64,000 nt of DNA, taken from an uncultured Kiritimatiellota bacterium. GTDB lineage: Bacteria > Verrucomicrobiota > Kiritimatiellia > RFP12 > DVOR01. Below, piece after piece: positions 17,451 to 27,400 of the stretch. A model generated the notes under the pieces. The model did no database searches. It worked only from the letters and a program-made list of their open reading frames with translations, and was not told where the DNA came from. Positions within the stretch are counted from its first letter, which is position 1; each line of letters opens with the position of its first letter. The position numbers and the translations under genes were made by a program. The stretch spans positions 1 to 64,000 of the forward strand of contig CALXSF010000004.1 of NCBI GenBank assembly GCA_944391055.1, read 5' to 3'.

Positions 17451-20400
17451 ATGAAAATCCTCGTTGCGACGACAGTGGCGGCGCTTGGCCTGACAGGCGG
17501 GCTTTTCGCCCAGAACCGCGGGCCGGAGGCCTATCGGGACGCGCCTGACTGGGAGAACCCCTACGTGACGCAGATCGACCGCCTGCCGTCGCGCGCCGTG
17601 CTGACGCCCTTCGACACGGCCGAGGAGGCGCTCCGCAACGCGGCGCTGGAGATTGGGCGCGACCGCTCGCCCTACATCCGGATGCTCGACGGCACGTGGA
17701 AGTTCGGATGGGCCAAGCGGCCGGAGGAGCGCGCCAAGGATTTCTGGAAGCCCGACTTCGACGTCTCTGGTTGGGCGGACATCGCGGTTCCGGGGTGCTG
17801 GCAGGTCCAGGGCGACTACGACCCGCCGATCTACACCAACAGCCGCTACCCGCACGCGAACAAACCGCCTTACATCATGGCGGATCCTCCCAAGGATTAC
17901 ACCGCCTTTGTCTATCGCAACCCCGTGGGCAGCTACCGGCGCGACTTCGAGCTGCCGACGGCGTGGCAGGGGCGGCGCATCGTGCTGCACTTCGACGGCG
18001 TCGGCTCGGCGGCCTACGTTTGGGTGAACGGTCGCCGGGTCGGCTACACCGAGGACTCGAAGCTCCCCGCGGAGTTCGACGTCACGGCGGCGGTGCGTCC
18101 GGGACGCAACGTCCTGGCCGTGGAGGTCTACCGTTGGAGCGACGGCTCCTATCTGGAGGATCAGGACTTCTGGCGCATGAGCGGCATCCACCGCTCCGTC
18201 TGGCTCTACGCCGAGAAGCCCGCCGGCCTGCGTGACTACGTGGCGACCATCGACCTCGCGGGGGCCGACGGCGTCCTCACCGTGCGGCCCGAGATCGACG
18301 GCGGCGCGCAGGTGTCCATGAGCCTCTACGACGGTGGCGCCAAGGTGGGCGATCTGAAGGACGGCGTCCTCACCGTGCGGGACGTCAAGCCCTGGACCGC
18401 CGAGACGCCCCACCTCTACACCCTCCTCTTCGCCGTCACCTCCGCCGGCAAGACGGAATACATCGCCCGCCCCGTCGGCTTCCGAACCGTGGCGATCGCG
18501 GACGGCCTGCTGAAGGTGAACGGCAAACGCATCCTGCTCAAGGGCGTCAACCGCCACGAGGTCGGCCCCACCTGCGGCTATGTCATCACCCGCGACGAGA
18601 TGATCGCCGAGATCCGCGAGATGAAGGCCATGAACATCAACGCCGTGCGCACCAGCCACTACCCCAACGCCACCGATTGGTATGACCTCTGCGATAAGTA
18701 CGGCCTTTACCTGGTGTGCGACGCGAACATCGAGGCCCACGGGAACGAGGCCATCGCGAAGGCCCCCGACTTCCGCCTTCACCATCTGGAGCGCAGCACG
18801 CGCATGATCCTGCGCGACCGCAACCACCCGAGCGTCCTGGTCTGGTCGATGGGCAACGAATCCGGCTTCGGCGCCAACTTTGAGGCCGTCTATGCCGCCA
18901 ACAAGGCGCTCGACCCCACGCGGCCAACGCAGTATGAGCGCACCTGGGGCGACTGCTCCGACATCATCTGCCCAATGTATGTCTGGCCGGGGAACATGGA
19001 GAAATACGCCAAGGGCAACCCCAAGAAGCCCTACGTGCAGCAGGAGTACGCCCACGCGATGGGCAACTCCACGGGCGACCTGAGGGCCTACTGGGACTTG
19101 ATACGCAAGTATCCCTGCCTGCAAGGCGGCTTCATCTGGGACTGGCGCGACCAAGCTCAGTGGAAGGCGCGCCCCGACGGCAAAGGCAAGTTCCTCGCCT
19201 ATGGCGGCGACTACGGCGACAAACCCAACGACGACAACTTCAACTGCAACGGCCTCGTCGCCGCCGACCGCCAGTGGCACCCCGGCGCCTACGACGTCCG
19301 CACCGTCTACCAGAATCTCCACTTCTCCGCCTTCGATTGGGCCAAGGGCACCGTCCGGATCGCCAGCGAGTTCGCCTTCCGCGACACCGCCGCCATGACC
19401 GGCGCCTGGGAGCTCGTCGGCCCGCACGGCACGCTCGCCAAGGGCGCGCTCGCCCCCGGCGCCATCGCCCCCGGCGCCTCCGCCACCGTCGCCCTCCAGG
19501 GTTGGGACGCCACGAAGGCCGATGGCCCCGGCGAACGCTTCGTCACGCTGCGCCTCTTCGATGCGCCTGCGCCCGTCGAGAAGCCCGTCCAGGTGGCCGA
19601 CGCGCAGTTCGCCAAGGCCCAGCCCCAGGCGCTCCCCATCATGACCGACCGGATGCTTCGCCGCTGGCAGGTCGCCGACGGGGCCGACGGCACGGTCACG
19701 CTCTCCGCCGCCGGTGCGCAGGCCGCCTTCGACAAGGCCAGCGGCCTGCTCACAGCCCTCACCCTCGGCGGCAAGCCCGTCATCGTCGAGCCCCTGCGCC
19801 CCAACTTTTGGCGTCCGCCGACGGACAACGACCGCGGCTTCAACATGGCCAAGCGCATGGGCGTCTGGCGCGACGCCGGCCGCGACGCCAAGTGCGTCGC
19901 CTTCGAGGCCAAGGCCGAGCCCAGCGGCGCCGCCACCGTCGCCACCGCCTTCGAGCTCCCCGCCAAAGGCAAGGACGGCGCCCCCTCCACCCTCCGCCTG
20001 ACCTACACGTTCGCCACGAACGGGCTCGTGACCGTGGACTTCGCCTTCACGGCGGCCGCGGGCCTGCCCGACATCCCGCGCATCGGCGTCACCTTCGGCG
20101 TGCCCAAGGCGATGGACACGGTCGAATGGTTTGGCCGCGGCCCCCACGAGAACATGCCTGACCGGAAAGAAAGCGCCTACGTCGGCCATTACGCGATGGG
20201 GATCGCCGCGCTCAACGACTCCCACTACGTCCAAAACACCGAGCTCGGCTACCGCACCGACGTCCGCCGCGTGGCCCTCTCCGGCGGCGGCGCCCGGCTG
20301 GCCGTCCACGGCGACCCGCTCATCTGCTTCAATGTCTGGCCGTGGACCGCGGAGACGCTTTGCGACGACGCCAAGCCCCACCCCTACCAATGGGCCGAGG

Positions 20401-20540
20401 CGCCCTACAACACCGTGAACATCGACCTGACGCAATTCGGCGCCGGCGGCGTGAACTCTTGGGGCGCCCAGCCCTTCGACCACGTCAAGCCCAAGTCCGG
20501 CCGGGACTATTCCTATCGTTTCACCCTCAGCCCCCGCTGA
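17451..20540 (+). CDS. Secreted GH2 beta-galactosidase, LacZ type
   Basis: This 1029-residue exported enzyme has a Sec signal (MKILVATTVAALGLTGGLFAQ) and the full LacZ domain order. The sugar-binding jelly roll (about 50-235) contains PGCWQVQGDYDPPIYTN, the Ig-like domains follow, and the TIM barrel runs from about residue 340. The C-terminal beta-galactosidase small-chain domain starts near 730 (MEWFGRGP-like EWFGRGPHENMPDRK). The acid/base is Glu470 in WSMGNESGFG and the nucleophile Glu532 in QQEYAHAMGNS, equivalent to E461 and E537 of E. coli LacZ. LKGVNRHE and RTSHYPN of the active site are intact. It is the first of four consecutive glycosidases and likely releases terminal beta-galactose from glycans outside the cytoplasm. 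Confidence 0.93.
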   Translation: MKILVATTVAALGLTGGLFAQNRGPEAYRDAPDWENPYVTQIDRLPSRAVLTPFDTAEEALRNAALEIGRDRSPYIRMLDGTWKFGWAKRPEERAKDFWKPDFDVSGWADIAVPGCWQVQGDYDPPIYTNSRYPHANKPPYIMADPPKDYTAFVYRNPVGSYRRDFELPTAWQGRRIVLHFDGVGSAAYVWVNGRRVGYTEDSKLPAEFDVTAAVRPGRNVLAVEVYRWSDGSYLEDQDFWRMSGIHRSVWLYAEKPAGLRDYVATIDLAGADGVLTVRPEIDGGAQVSMSLYDGGAKVGDLKDGVLTVRDVKPWTAETPHLYTLLFAVTSAGKTEYIARPVGFRTVAIADGLLKVNGKRILLKGVNRHEVGPTCGYVITRDEMIAEIREMKAMNINAVRTSHYPNATDWYDLCDKYGLYLVCDANIEAHGNEAIAKAPDFRLHHLERSTRMILRDRNHPSVLVWSMGNESGFGANFEAVYAANKALDPTRPTQYERTWGDCSDIICPMYVWPGNMEKYAKGNPKKPYVQQEYAHAMGNSTGDLRAYWDLIRKYPCLQGGFIWDWRDQAQWKARPDGKGKFLAYGGDYGDKPNDDNFNCNGLVAADRQWHPGAYDVRTVYQNLHFSAFDWAKGTVRIASEFAFRDTAAMTGAWELVGPHGTLAKGALAPGAIAPGASATVALQGWDATKADGPGERFVTLRLFDAPAPVEKPVQVADAQFAKAQPQALPIMTDRMLRRWQVADGADGTVTLSAAGAQAAFDKASGLLTALTLGGKPVIVEPLRPNFWRPPTDNDRGFNMAKRMGVWRDAGRDAKCVAFEAKAEPSGAATVATAFELPAKGKDGAPSTLRLTYTFATNGLVTVDFAFTAAAGLPDIPRIGVTFGVPKAMDTVEWFGRGPHENMPDRKESAYVGHYAMGIAALNDSHYVQNTELGYRTDVRRVALSGGGARLAVHGDPLICFNVWPWTAETLCDDAKPHPYQWAEAPYNTVNIDLTQFGAGGVNSWGAQPFDHVKPKSGRDYSYRFTLSPR

Positions 20541-20552
20541 GCCCACACGCCC

Positions 20553-22139
20553 ATGAGACCGCACGCCTTCCTTGCCGGCCTGGCCGCCGCCCCAGCCCTC
20601 TGGGGCGCGGCCCCCCCCAACCTCATCCCCTCCGAGCCCAACCAGGCCTCGCCCAGCTACGTCTGCACGTGGGCCTGTCAGGACTGGTACGCCCACAACC
20701 GCCTGAAGGGGCAGGGTTTTTCCCCAAGGGACACCCTCAACCACGAGCAGCTCTTCGGGGAAAAGGGATGGGCCAAGACCTTCTATCCCGACCTCCGCGG
20801 CGACCTCATCTATCTGCTTGACGACGGCTGGGACCTCCCCAAAGGCAAGACCGACACCTTCGGCAGCCTGGAGGTCCACCCCTCCAAGTTCCCCGGATAC
20901 GGCGACACCCCCGCCGAGCGCCTGAAGACCTTGGTGCGCAACGTGAAGGCCGCCGGCTGGAAAGGGTGCGGCATCTGGATTTGCGCCAGCGAGAAACCCG
21001 GCACGAAAGGCCCCCGCCTCAACGAGGCCTACTGGCGCGAACGCTTGGAATGGAGCCGCGACGCGGGCGTCGCCTACTGGAAGATCGACTGGGGCAAACA
21101 TTCCGGCGACGAGGAGTGGCGGCGGATGATCACCCGCTTGGCCGATGAAATCCACCCCGTGCTCGTCATCGAGCACATCACCGGCCTCGGCCCCACCGAC
21201 AACGCCAAGACGACAGGCCGCCTGACCGACGAGCAGGTGCGGCAAAACACGCGGCGCGGCAGCTTCGCGGACGTCTACCGCACCTACGACGTCACCTCCG
21301 CGCTCTCCATCCCCACCACCTTCAATCGCGTCGCCACCCAGTTGGCCCACGGCCACACCGACGGCAAACAGCTGGGGCTGGTCAACGGCGAGGACGAGGT
21401 CCACCTCTGCGCGGCGCTCGGCCTCTGCTTCGGGGTCATGCGTTACCCCATCGGCGACGAGCCCGCCGGCAGCCTCCCCAACATCTTCTTCGGCGGCGGC
21501 GACAACGCCTACACCGCCACGCGCCCCCTCCGCAAGATGGCCGACGAGGTGCGCCACGCCGTCCTTTGGGCGCGCATCGCCCCGCCCTTCCGCGTGGATG
21601 CCTCCGAGACCAAACTCTCCGACACGGTCTTGGCCGACAGTTGGCGCTTCTCGAAGGGCGACAACTGGGACAAATCCCTGTTCGGCAAAGTCATCATCCA
21701 ACGCGCCCCCGCCGCCATCGCCCGCGGCACGGCGCTCCCCGTCGTCACCCAGACGAACCCCGACGAGCCGCTCCCCTACGTCTCCGTCTGCCGCTTCCCC
21801 AACGGCGCCACCGCCGTCGGCGCCTATGGCCGCGTCTCCCCGGAAAGTGGCTACCGGAAGGCACGTGCGCGCGTGGCCGCCCAGACCGGCCGCCCCGAGG
21901 CGCCCATCGGCGTCTTCGGGGTCTTCGACACGCTGACGCTCACCTTCGAGGCCCCAGTCGAAGGGCGGACGCTGTGGGCACAGAGCCTCATGGGGACCGC
22001 CCCGGCCAAGGACATCACCCAATCGGTGACGCTCCAAGGCAACACGCTGACGATCCCTGGGGCGCTTCTGGAGACGATTGGCGCCGAGGGCGCCACGGAG
22101 CCCTTCTCCGAGCCCGCCGCCGTGCTCAGTCTCCGCTGA
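20553..22139 (+). CDS. Secreted clan GH-D-like glycosidase (alpha-galactosidase-like barrel)
   Basis: The protein has 528 residues with a short N-terminal signal (MRPHAFLAGLAAAPALWGA) and starts 12 nt after the GH2 stop. The barrel shows YLLDDGWDLPKG near residue 90 and AYWKIDWGKH with Asp179. These resemble the DDGW and KxD nucleophile motifs of GH27/GH36-type retaining alpha-galactosidases. HPVLVIEHITG and the Gly-rich FFGGGDNAYTATRPLR follow, with a beta-rich C-terminal domain from about residue 400. Its position between beta-galactosidases suggests action on another linkage of the same galactose-containing glycan. I cannot name the exact CAZy family, and the acid/base residue is not obvious. 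Confidence 0.6.
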   Translation: MRPHAFLAGLAAAPALWGAAPPNLIPSEPNQASPSYVCTWACQDWYAHNRLKGQGFSPRDTLNHEQLFGEKGWAKTFYPDLRGDLIYLLDDGWDLPKGKTDTFGSLEVHPSKFPGYGDTPAERLKTLVRNVKAAGWKGCGIWICASEKPGTKGPRLNEAYWRERLEWSRDAGVAYWKIDWGKHSGDEEWRRMITRLADEIHPVLVIEHITGLGPTDNAKTTGRLTDEQVRQNTRRGSFADVYRTYDVTSALSIPTTFNRVATQLAHGHTDGKQLGLVNGEDEVHLCAALGLCFGVMRYPIGDEPAGSLPNIFFGGGDNAYTATRPLRKMADEVRHAVLWARIAPPFRVDASETKLSDTVLADSWRFSKGDNWDKSLFGKVIIQRAPAAIARGTALPVVTQTNPDEPLPYVSVCRFPNGATAVGAYGRVSPESGYRKARARVAAQTGRPEAPIGVFGVFDTLTLTFEAPVEGRTLWAQSLMGTAPAKDITQSVTLQGNTLTIPGALLETIGAEGATEPFSEPAAVLSLR

Positions 22140-22183
22140 CAAAACCAATCCTGCCCGATGTCAAACTCAAAGGGAAACACCCC

Positions 22184-24481
22184 ATGAAACTGCTGTCCAC
22201 CCTGTTCTGCGCCGCCCTGCTGGCGCTCTCCGTCCGCGCCGCCGAGACCTTCGAGGTCGGGAAAGGCGCCTTCCTGCTCAACGGCAAACCCTTCATCGTC
22301 AAGGCCGCGGAGGTCCATTACCCGCGCATCCCCGAGGCCTACTGGGAGCACCGCATCCAGATGTGCAAGGCCCTGGGCATGAACACGCTCTGCCTCTACG
22401 TCTTCTGGAACTTTCACGAGCGCACGCCCGGCGACTTCGACTTCTCCGGCAACGGCGACGTGGCCAAGTTCTGCCGCCTGGCCCAGAAGCACGGGCTCTA
22501 CGTCATCGTCCGGCCCGGCCCCTATGTCTGCGCCGAATGGGAGATGGGCGGGCTGCCGTGGTGGCTCCTCAAGAAGGAGGGCATCCGCCTCCGCACCAAT
22601 GACCCCTACTACCTTGAGCGCGTGGGCCTCTTCCTCAAGCGCCTCGGGCAGGAGCTTGCCCCCCTCCAGCTCGCCCGCGGCGGCAACATCATCATGGTGC
22701 AGGTGGAGAACGAATACGGCGCCTACGCCACCGACAAGGCCCACGTCGCCAAGATCCGCGACCTTGTCCGCGAGGCCGGCTTCACCGACGTCCCCCTCTT
22801 CCAGTGCGACTGGAGCAGCACCTTCCAGCGCAACGGCCTGGACGACCTGCTCTGGACCATCAACTTCGGCACGGGCGCGGACATCGACAGCCAGTTCAAG
22901 GCCCTCAAGGCCGCCCGTCCCGACAGCCCGCTCATGTGCAGCGAGTTTTGGAGCGGCTGGTTCGACCACTGGGGCCGCCGCCACGAGACCCGGAACGCCG
23001 ACGCCATGGTGCGCGGCATCCGCGACATGCTCGAGCGCGGCATCTCCTTCAGCCTCTACATGACCCACGGCGGCACTACCTTCGGCTGGTGGGGCGGCGC
23101 CAACAACCCCGCCTACTCCGCCATGTGCTCCTCCTACGACTACGACGCCCCCATCAGCGAGGCCGGCCACGTCACCCCCAAGTTCGACAAACTCCGCGCC
23201 CTCCTCCAATCCCACGCCCAGGCGCCCCTCCCCGAGCCGCCCGCCCCGTTCCCGGTCGTCACCGTGCCGACCTTCGCCCTCGACCGCGCCGTCTCCCTCT
23301 TTGACGCCCTCCCCGAGCCCAAGGCCTCCGAGGCCATCCGCCCCATGGAGGCCTTCGACCAAGGCTGGGGGGCCATCCTCTACGCCACCCGCCTCCCCCG
23401 CGCCGCCAAGAAGAGCGAGACCCTCGCCATCGACGAGGTGCACGACTGGGCCCAGGTCTTCGCCGACGGCCGCCTCCTCGCCCGCCTCGACCGCCGCAAA
23501 AAAGAGTTCGCCCTCACCCTCCCCGCCGACCTGCCCGCCGGTACGAAACTCGAGATCCTCGTCGAGGCGATGGGGCGCGTGAACTTCGGCGGCTCCATCC
23601 ACGACCGCAAGGGCATCACCCGCCAAGTCCGCCTCGGCGAGGACGTCCTCACCGGCTGGCAGGTCTTCAACCTCCCGCCCGAGCACGCCTTCGCCGCCGC
23701 CAAGGCCGCCAAGCCCGGCGCGCACCCCTCCGGCCCCGCCTATTGGGTCGGCGCCTTCACCCTCGACGCCGTCGGCGACACCTTCCTTGACCTCCGCGAC
23801 TGGGGCAAGGGCATGGTCTGGGTCAATGGCCACGCGCTCGGCCGCTTCTGGGAGATCGGCCCCCAGCAGACCCTCTTCCTCCCCGGCTGCTGGCTCCGGA
23901 AGGGGCGCAACGAGGTCATCGTCCTCGACCTCAAAGGCCCCCGCTCCCCCACCCTGCGCGGACTGGACAGGCCGATCCTCGACCAACTGCGCGGGAACCT
24001 CTCCGACACCCACCGCAAACCCGGCCAAACCCTCGACCTCTCCGGCGAGGCCCCCGTGGCCGAGGCCACCCTCAAGGCGGGCGGCGGCTGGCAGACCCTC
24101 GCCTTCCCCGCCCCCGTCAAGGGCCGCTATCTCTGCCTCGAGCTCCGCTCCGTCTGGAAAGAAGGGCCCGCCGCCATCGCCGAGCTCGACCTGCTCGGCC
24201 CCGACGGCAAGCCCCTGCCCCGCGAGGAATGGCGGGCGCTTTACGCCGATTCCGAGGAGACCCGCTCCGCCAACGCCACCGCCGACAAGGTCTACGACCT
24301 CCAGGAGTCGACCTTCTGGCAGACCGCCCCCGAGGCGAAGGCCCCCCACGCGATCGTCCTTGACCTCGGCGCCGACATCCAGGCCACCGGCCTGCGGATT
24401 CTCCCCCGCGCCGAGAAAGGCGCCCCCGGCCAGCCCAAGGAGTGCCGGGTCTTCCTCAAGGATTCTCCCTTCCGCCTCTGA
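22184..24481 (+). CDS. Secreted GH35 beta-galactosidase with C-terminal discoidin-like domain
   Basis: The protein has 765 residues from the ATG at 22184; the longer open frame upstream overlaps the previous gene and lacks signal character. A signal peptide (MKLLSTLFCAALLALSVRA) precedes the GH35 barrel. Diagnostic segments are EVHYPRIPEAYWEHRIQMCK, GPYVCAEWEMGGLPWWLL, QVENEYG with acid/base Glu177 and CSEFWSGWFDHWG with nucleophile Glu254. The beta domains contain GKGMVWVNGHALGRFWEIGPQ, the usual GH35 end. The last about 130 residues, with VLDLGADIQATGLRILPR, look like an F5/8 type C carbohydrate-binding module. It should remove terminal beta-linked galactose. Confidence 0.93.
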   Translation: MKLLSTLFCAALLALSVRAAETFEVGKGAFLLNGKPFIVKAAEVHYPRIPEAYWEHRIQMCKALGMNTLCLYVFWNFHERTPGDFDFSGNGDVAKFCRLAQKHGLYVIVRPGPYVCAEWEMGGLPWWLLKKEGIRLRTNDPYYLERVGLFLKRLGQELAPLQLARGGNIIMVQVENEYGAYATDKAHVAKIRDLVREAGFTDVPLFQCDWSSTFQRNGLDDLLWTINFGTGADIDSQFKALKAARPDSPLMCSEFWSGWFDHWGRRHETRNADAMVRGIRDMLERGISFSLYMTHGGTTFGWWGGANNPAYSAMCSSYDYDAPISEAGHVTPKFDKLRALLQSHAQAPLPEPPAPFPVVTVPTFALDRAVSLFDALPEPKASEAIRPMEAFDQGWGAILYATRLPRAAKKSETLAIDEVHDWAQVFADGRLLARLDRRKKEFALTLPADLPAGTKLEILVEAMGRVNFGGSIHDRKGITRQVRLGEDVLTGWQVFNLPPEHAFAAAKAAKPGAHPSGPAYWVGAFTLDAVGDTFLDLRDWGKGMVWVNGHALGRFWEIGPQQTLFLPGCWLRKGRNEVIVLDLKGPRSPTLRGLDRPILDQLRGNLSDTHRKPGQTLDLSGEAPVAEATLKAGGGWQTLAFPAPVKGRYLCLELRSVWKEGPAAIAELDLLGPDGKPLPREEWRALYADSEETRSANATADKVYDLQESTFWQTAPEAKAPHAIVLDLGADIQATGLRILPRAEKGAPGQPKECRVFLKDSPFRL

Positions 24482-24498
24482 CCGTTCAGGAGCAGCCC

Positions 24499-27400
24499 AT
24501 GAAAACCCTGCACACACTCTGCCTTGCCCTCGCCGCGCCGGCCGCCCTCGCCGCGCCCGTCTGGCCGGAAATCCAGCTGCCCCCGGCGCCCACCCAGCTC
24601 CCCGGCGTCGCCCAACCCGAGCTCTCGCTCAACGAGACCTCGGGCGACGGCACGTGGTCCTTCCTCTTGGATGTGCCGGACTTCCGGGCCTCCGGCATCC
24701 CCCGCCCCGACGCGGGCTGGCAGGACTTCGACTTCGCGGCGTGGGCGGGGCGCGACTGGCGGCCGGTCAAAGTCCCCGGCGAATTGGCCATGCAGGGCTT
24801 CGACATCAAGAACAACGAGGAATACTACTACCGCCGCCAGGTCACCGTCCCCGCGGACTGGGCCGGGCGGCGCATCCTCCTTCGCTTCGACGGCGTCTAC
24901 TCCAACGCCCGCGTCTGGGTCGGTTCCCGCCACGTCCGCAACCACGTCGGCGGGTTCACCACGTGGGATTGCGATCTCACAGAACTGGTTCGCCCCGGCG
25001 AGCCCTTCACCCTCACCGTCGGCGTCGCGGATCTCCAGGCCAAGGACGTCGGCCTTTGGAACCCCGAGGGCAAGCCCGTCAAGAACCCCTCCAACGCCTC
25101 CGAATACGCCCACCACAACATCGGCGGCATCCTCCGCGACGTCGCCCTCGTCGCCCTCCCGCAAACCCATCTCGCCGACATCGAGCTCGAGACCGACCTC
25201 GACGCCGCCTTCCGCGACGCCACGCTCACCGTCCGCGCCGCCCTCAACCCCACCGCCCCCAAAGCCACCCTCCGCCTCGAGGTCCTCGACGGCGACGCCC
25301 TCCTCGCCTCCGCCCAGACCGACCTTGACGGCGCGGCCCCCGCCACCCTCGCCCTCCCCGTCAAGGCCCCGCGCCTCTGGGACGCCGAGCATCCCCACCT
25401 CCACACCCTCCGCGCCACCCTCGCCCAGGATGGCCAAACGCTCCAGGTGAACGAGCTGCCCTTCGGCTTTCGGGAGATCACCTTCGCCGGGCGCGACGGC
25501 ACCGACGCCAACAAGATCTACGTCAACGGCCGCCCCGTCCGCCTCCGCGGCACCTGCCGCCACGACGTCTCCCCCACCTTGGGCCGCTCCATGACCCGTG
25601 CCGAGGCCTTCGCCGAGGCCCGCGCCTACAAGGAGGCCAACATCAACTTCATCCGCACCTCTCACTATCCGGCCTCCGAGCACCTGCTCGACGCCTGCGA
25701 CTGCCTCGGCATCTACGTCGAGCAAGAGGCCGCCGTCTGCTTCCAAGGCCCCTGGGCCCCCGTCGACAGCGTCTACGACGATTACGCCGCGCAGTTCGTG
25801 GAGATGGTCGAGCGCGACCGGAACCGCCCTTCCATCATCCTCTGGTCCATCGCCAACGAGAGCCACTACGCCAACGTCGGCAAGAAACTCACGCGCAACC
25901 CCTTCTTGGACGCCCGCGACTACCTCCGCGCCCATGAGCCCACCCGCCCCGTCCTCTTCAGCTGGCCCAACACCGGCTCGCCCAAAGGCTTCTTCGACGT
26001 CTACAGCGAGCACTACGCCAACGTCATGGGCCACATGGGCCGCAAGGACATGCCCCGCCTCCATGACGAATACGCCCACATCCCCTGTTACAACCTCGCC
26101 GAACTCCGCCGCGACCCCAACGTCCGCAACTTTTGGGGCGAGAGCGTCTGGCACGCTTGGAATCACATCGTCCGCGACGACGGCGCCCTCGGCGGCGCGC
26201 TTTGGGGCGGCATCGACGACGTCTTCTACCTCCCCGCGAACGTCCCCGAGCGCCACCTCCGCCACTCCGACGGCCCCGTCGCTGGCTACGGCGAGTGGGG
26301 CTCGGTCTTGGACGCCTACCACCGCCCCAAGCCTGAGGCCTGGCTCACCAAAAAAGCCTACTCCCCCGTCCGCCTCGATGAACGGGCCGCCACGCTGAAG
26401 GACGGCACCCTCACCCTTCCCGCCGAGAACCGCTTCGACCACACCGACCTCCGCGAACTGACCGTCGAGGTCGCCGCCGACGGCGACGCGCCCCGCCGCC
26501 TTCCCTGCCCCGCGCTCGCGCCCCGGGCCAAGGGCCTCCTGACCTTCCAAGGCCTCCCCGCCGCCAAGGCGCTCAACCTCCGCTTCCGCACCCCCGACGG
26601 CATCGTCGTCGAGGAAATCAACCTCGCCTTCGCCCCCACGCCCGTCGAGGCCATCCCCCCCGAGCCTGAGCGTCCCCCAACGGTCGTCGAGGGCGACGGC
26701 ACGCTCACCGTCCGCATGGCCAAGGGCGAGGCCACCTTCGACCATGCCTCCGCCCGGCTGCGCGCCTTTGTCTGGGATGGCAAAACGCTGCTGACCGGCG
26801 GCCCCGACCTCGTCGCCACCGGCGTGCCCCTCGGCGCCTGGCAAGGACGCGCCCTCACCGCCAAGGTCGAGGGCAACCGCGCCCACGTCGTCCTCGAAGG
26901 CGCCTATGCCTGCGGGCTCGAGGTCCGTTTCGACCTCGCCTTCCTCGACGATGGCCGCCTCGACGCCCGTTACACGCTCCTCTCCGACCCTCCCAAGAAC
27001 GCCAACCCCTCCGAGGTCGGCCTCGCTTGGCGCCTGCCCGGCGCCGACGCCGTTCGCTGGGAGCGCGCCGCCTTCCACAGCGCGTACCCCGCCGACCACA
27101 TCGGGCGCGCCTCGGGCTTCGCCCCCCGCCTCCGCCCCGGCTGCGCCGAGGCCCCCGACCGTTACGGCGTCCGCCCCGCCTGGCCCTGGAAGGACGATAT
27201 GCGCAACGCCTTCGTCTTCGCCGCCGACGACCCCAACGACGGCCTGGCCACCAACGACTTCAAGGCCATGCGCGAGGCCATCCGCACCTATGACGTCCTC
27301 CTCCCCGGCGGCGGCGCGCTCCGCGTCCGCTCGGACGGGCGCTCCCAGGCCGCCCGCGTCTCCGTCGCGGCCGAGCGGACCCTCATCGACGACCGCGACC

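Noticed and set aside
17355-22148. 1597-residue minus-strand open frame across two glycosidases
   Set aside because: No domain, start signal or promoter; third-position GC bias of the + strand genes explains it.
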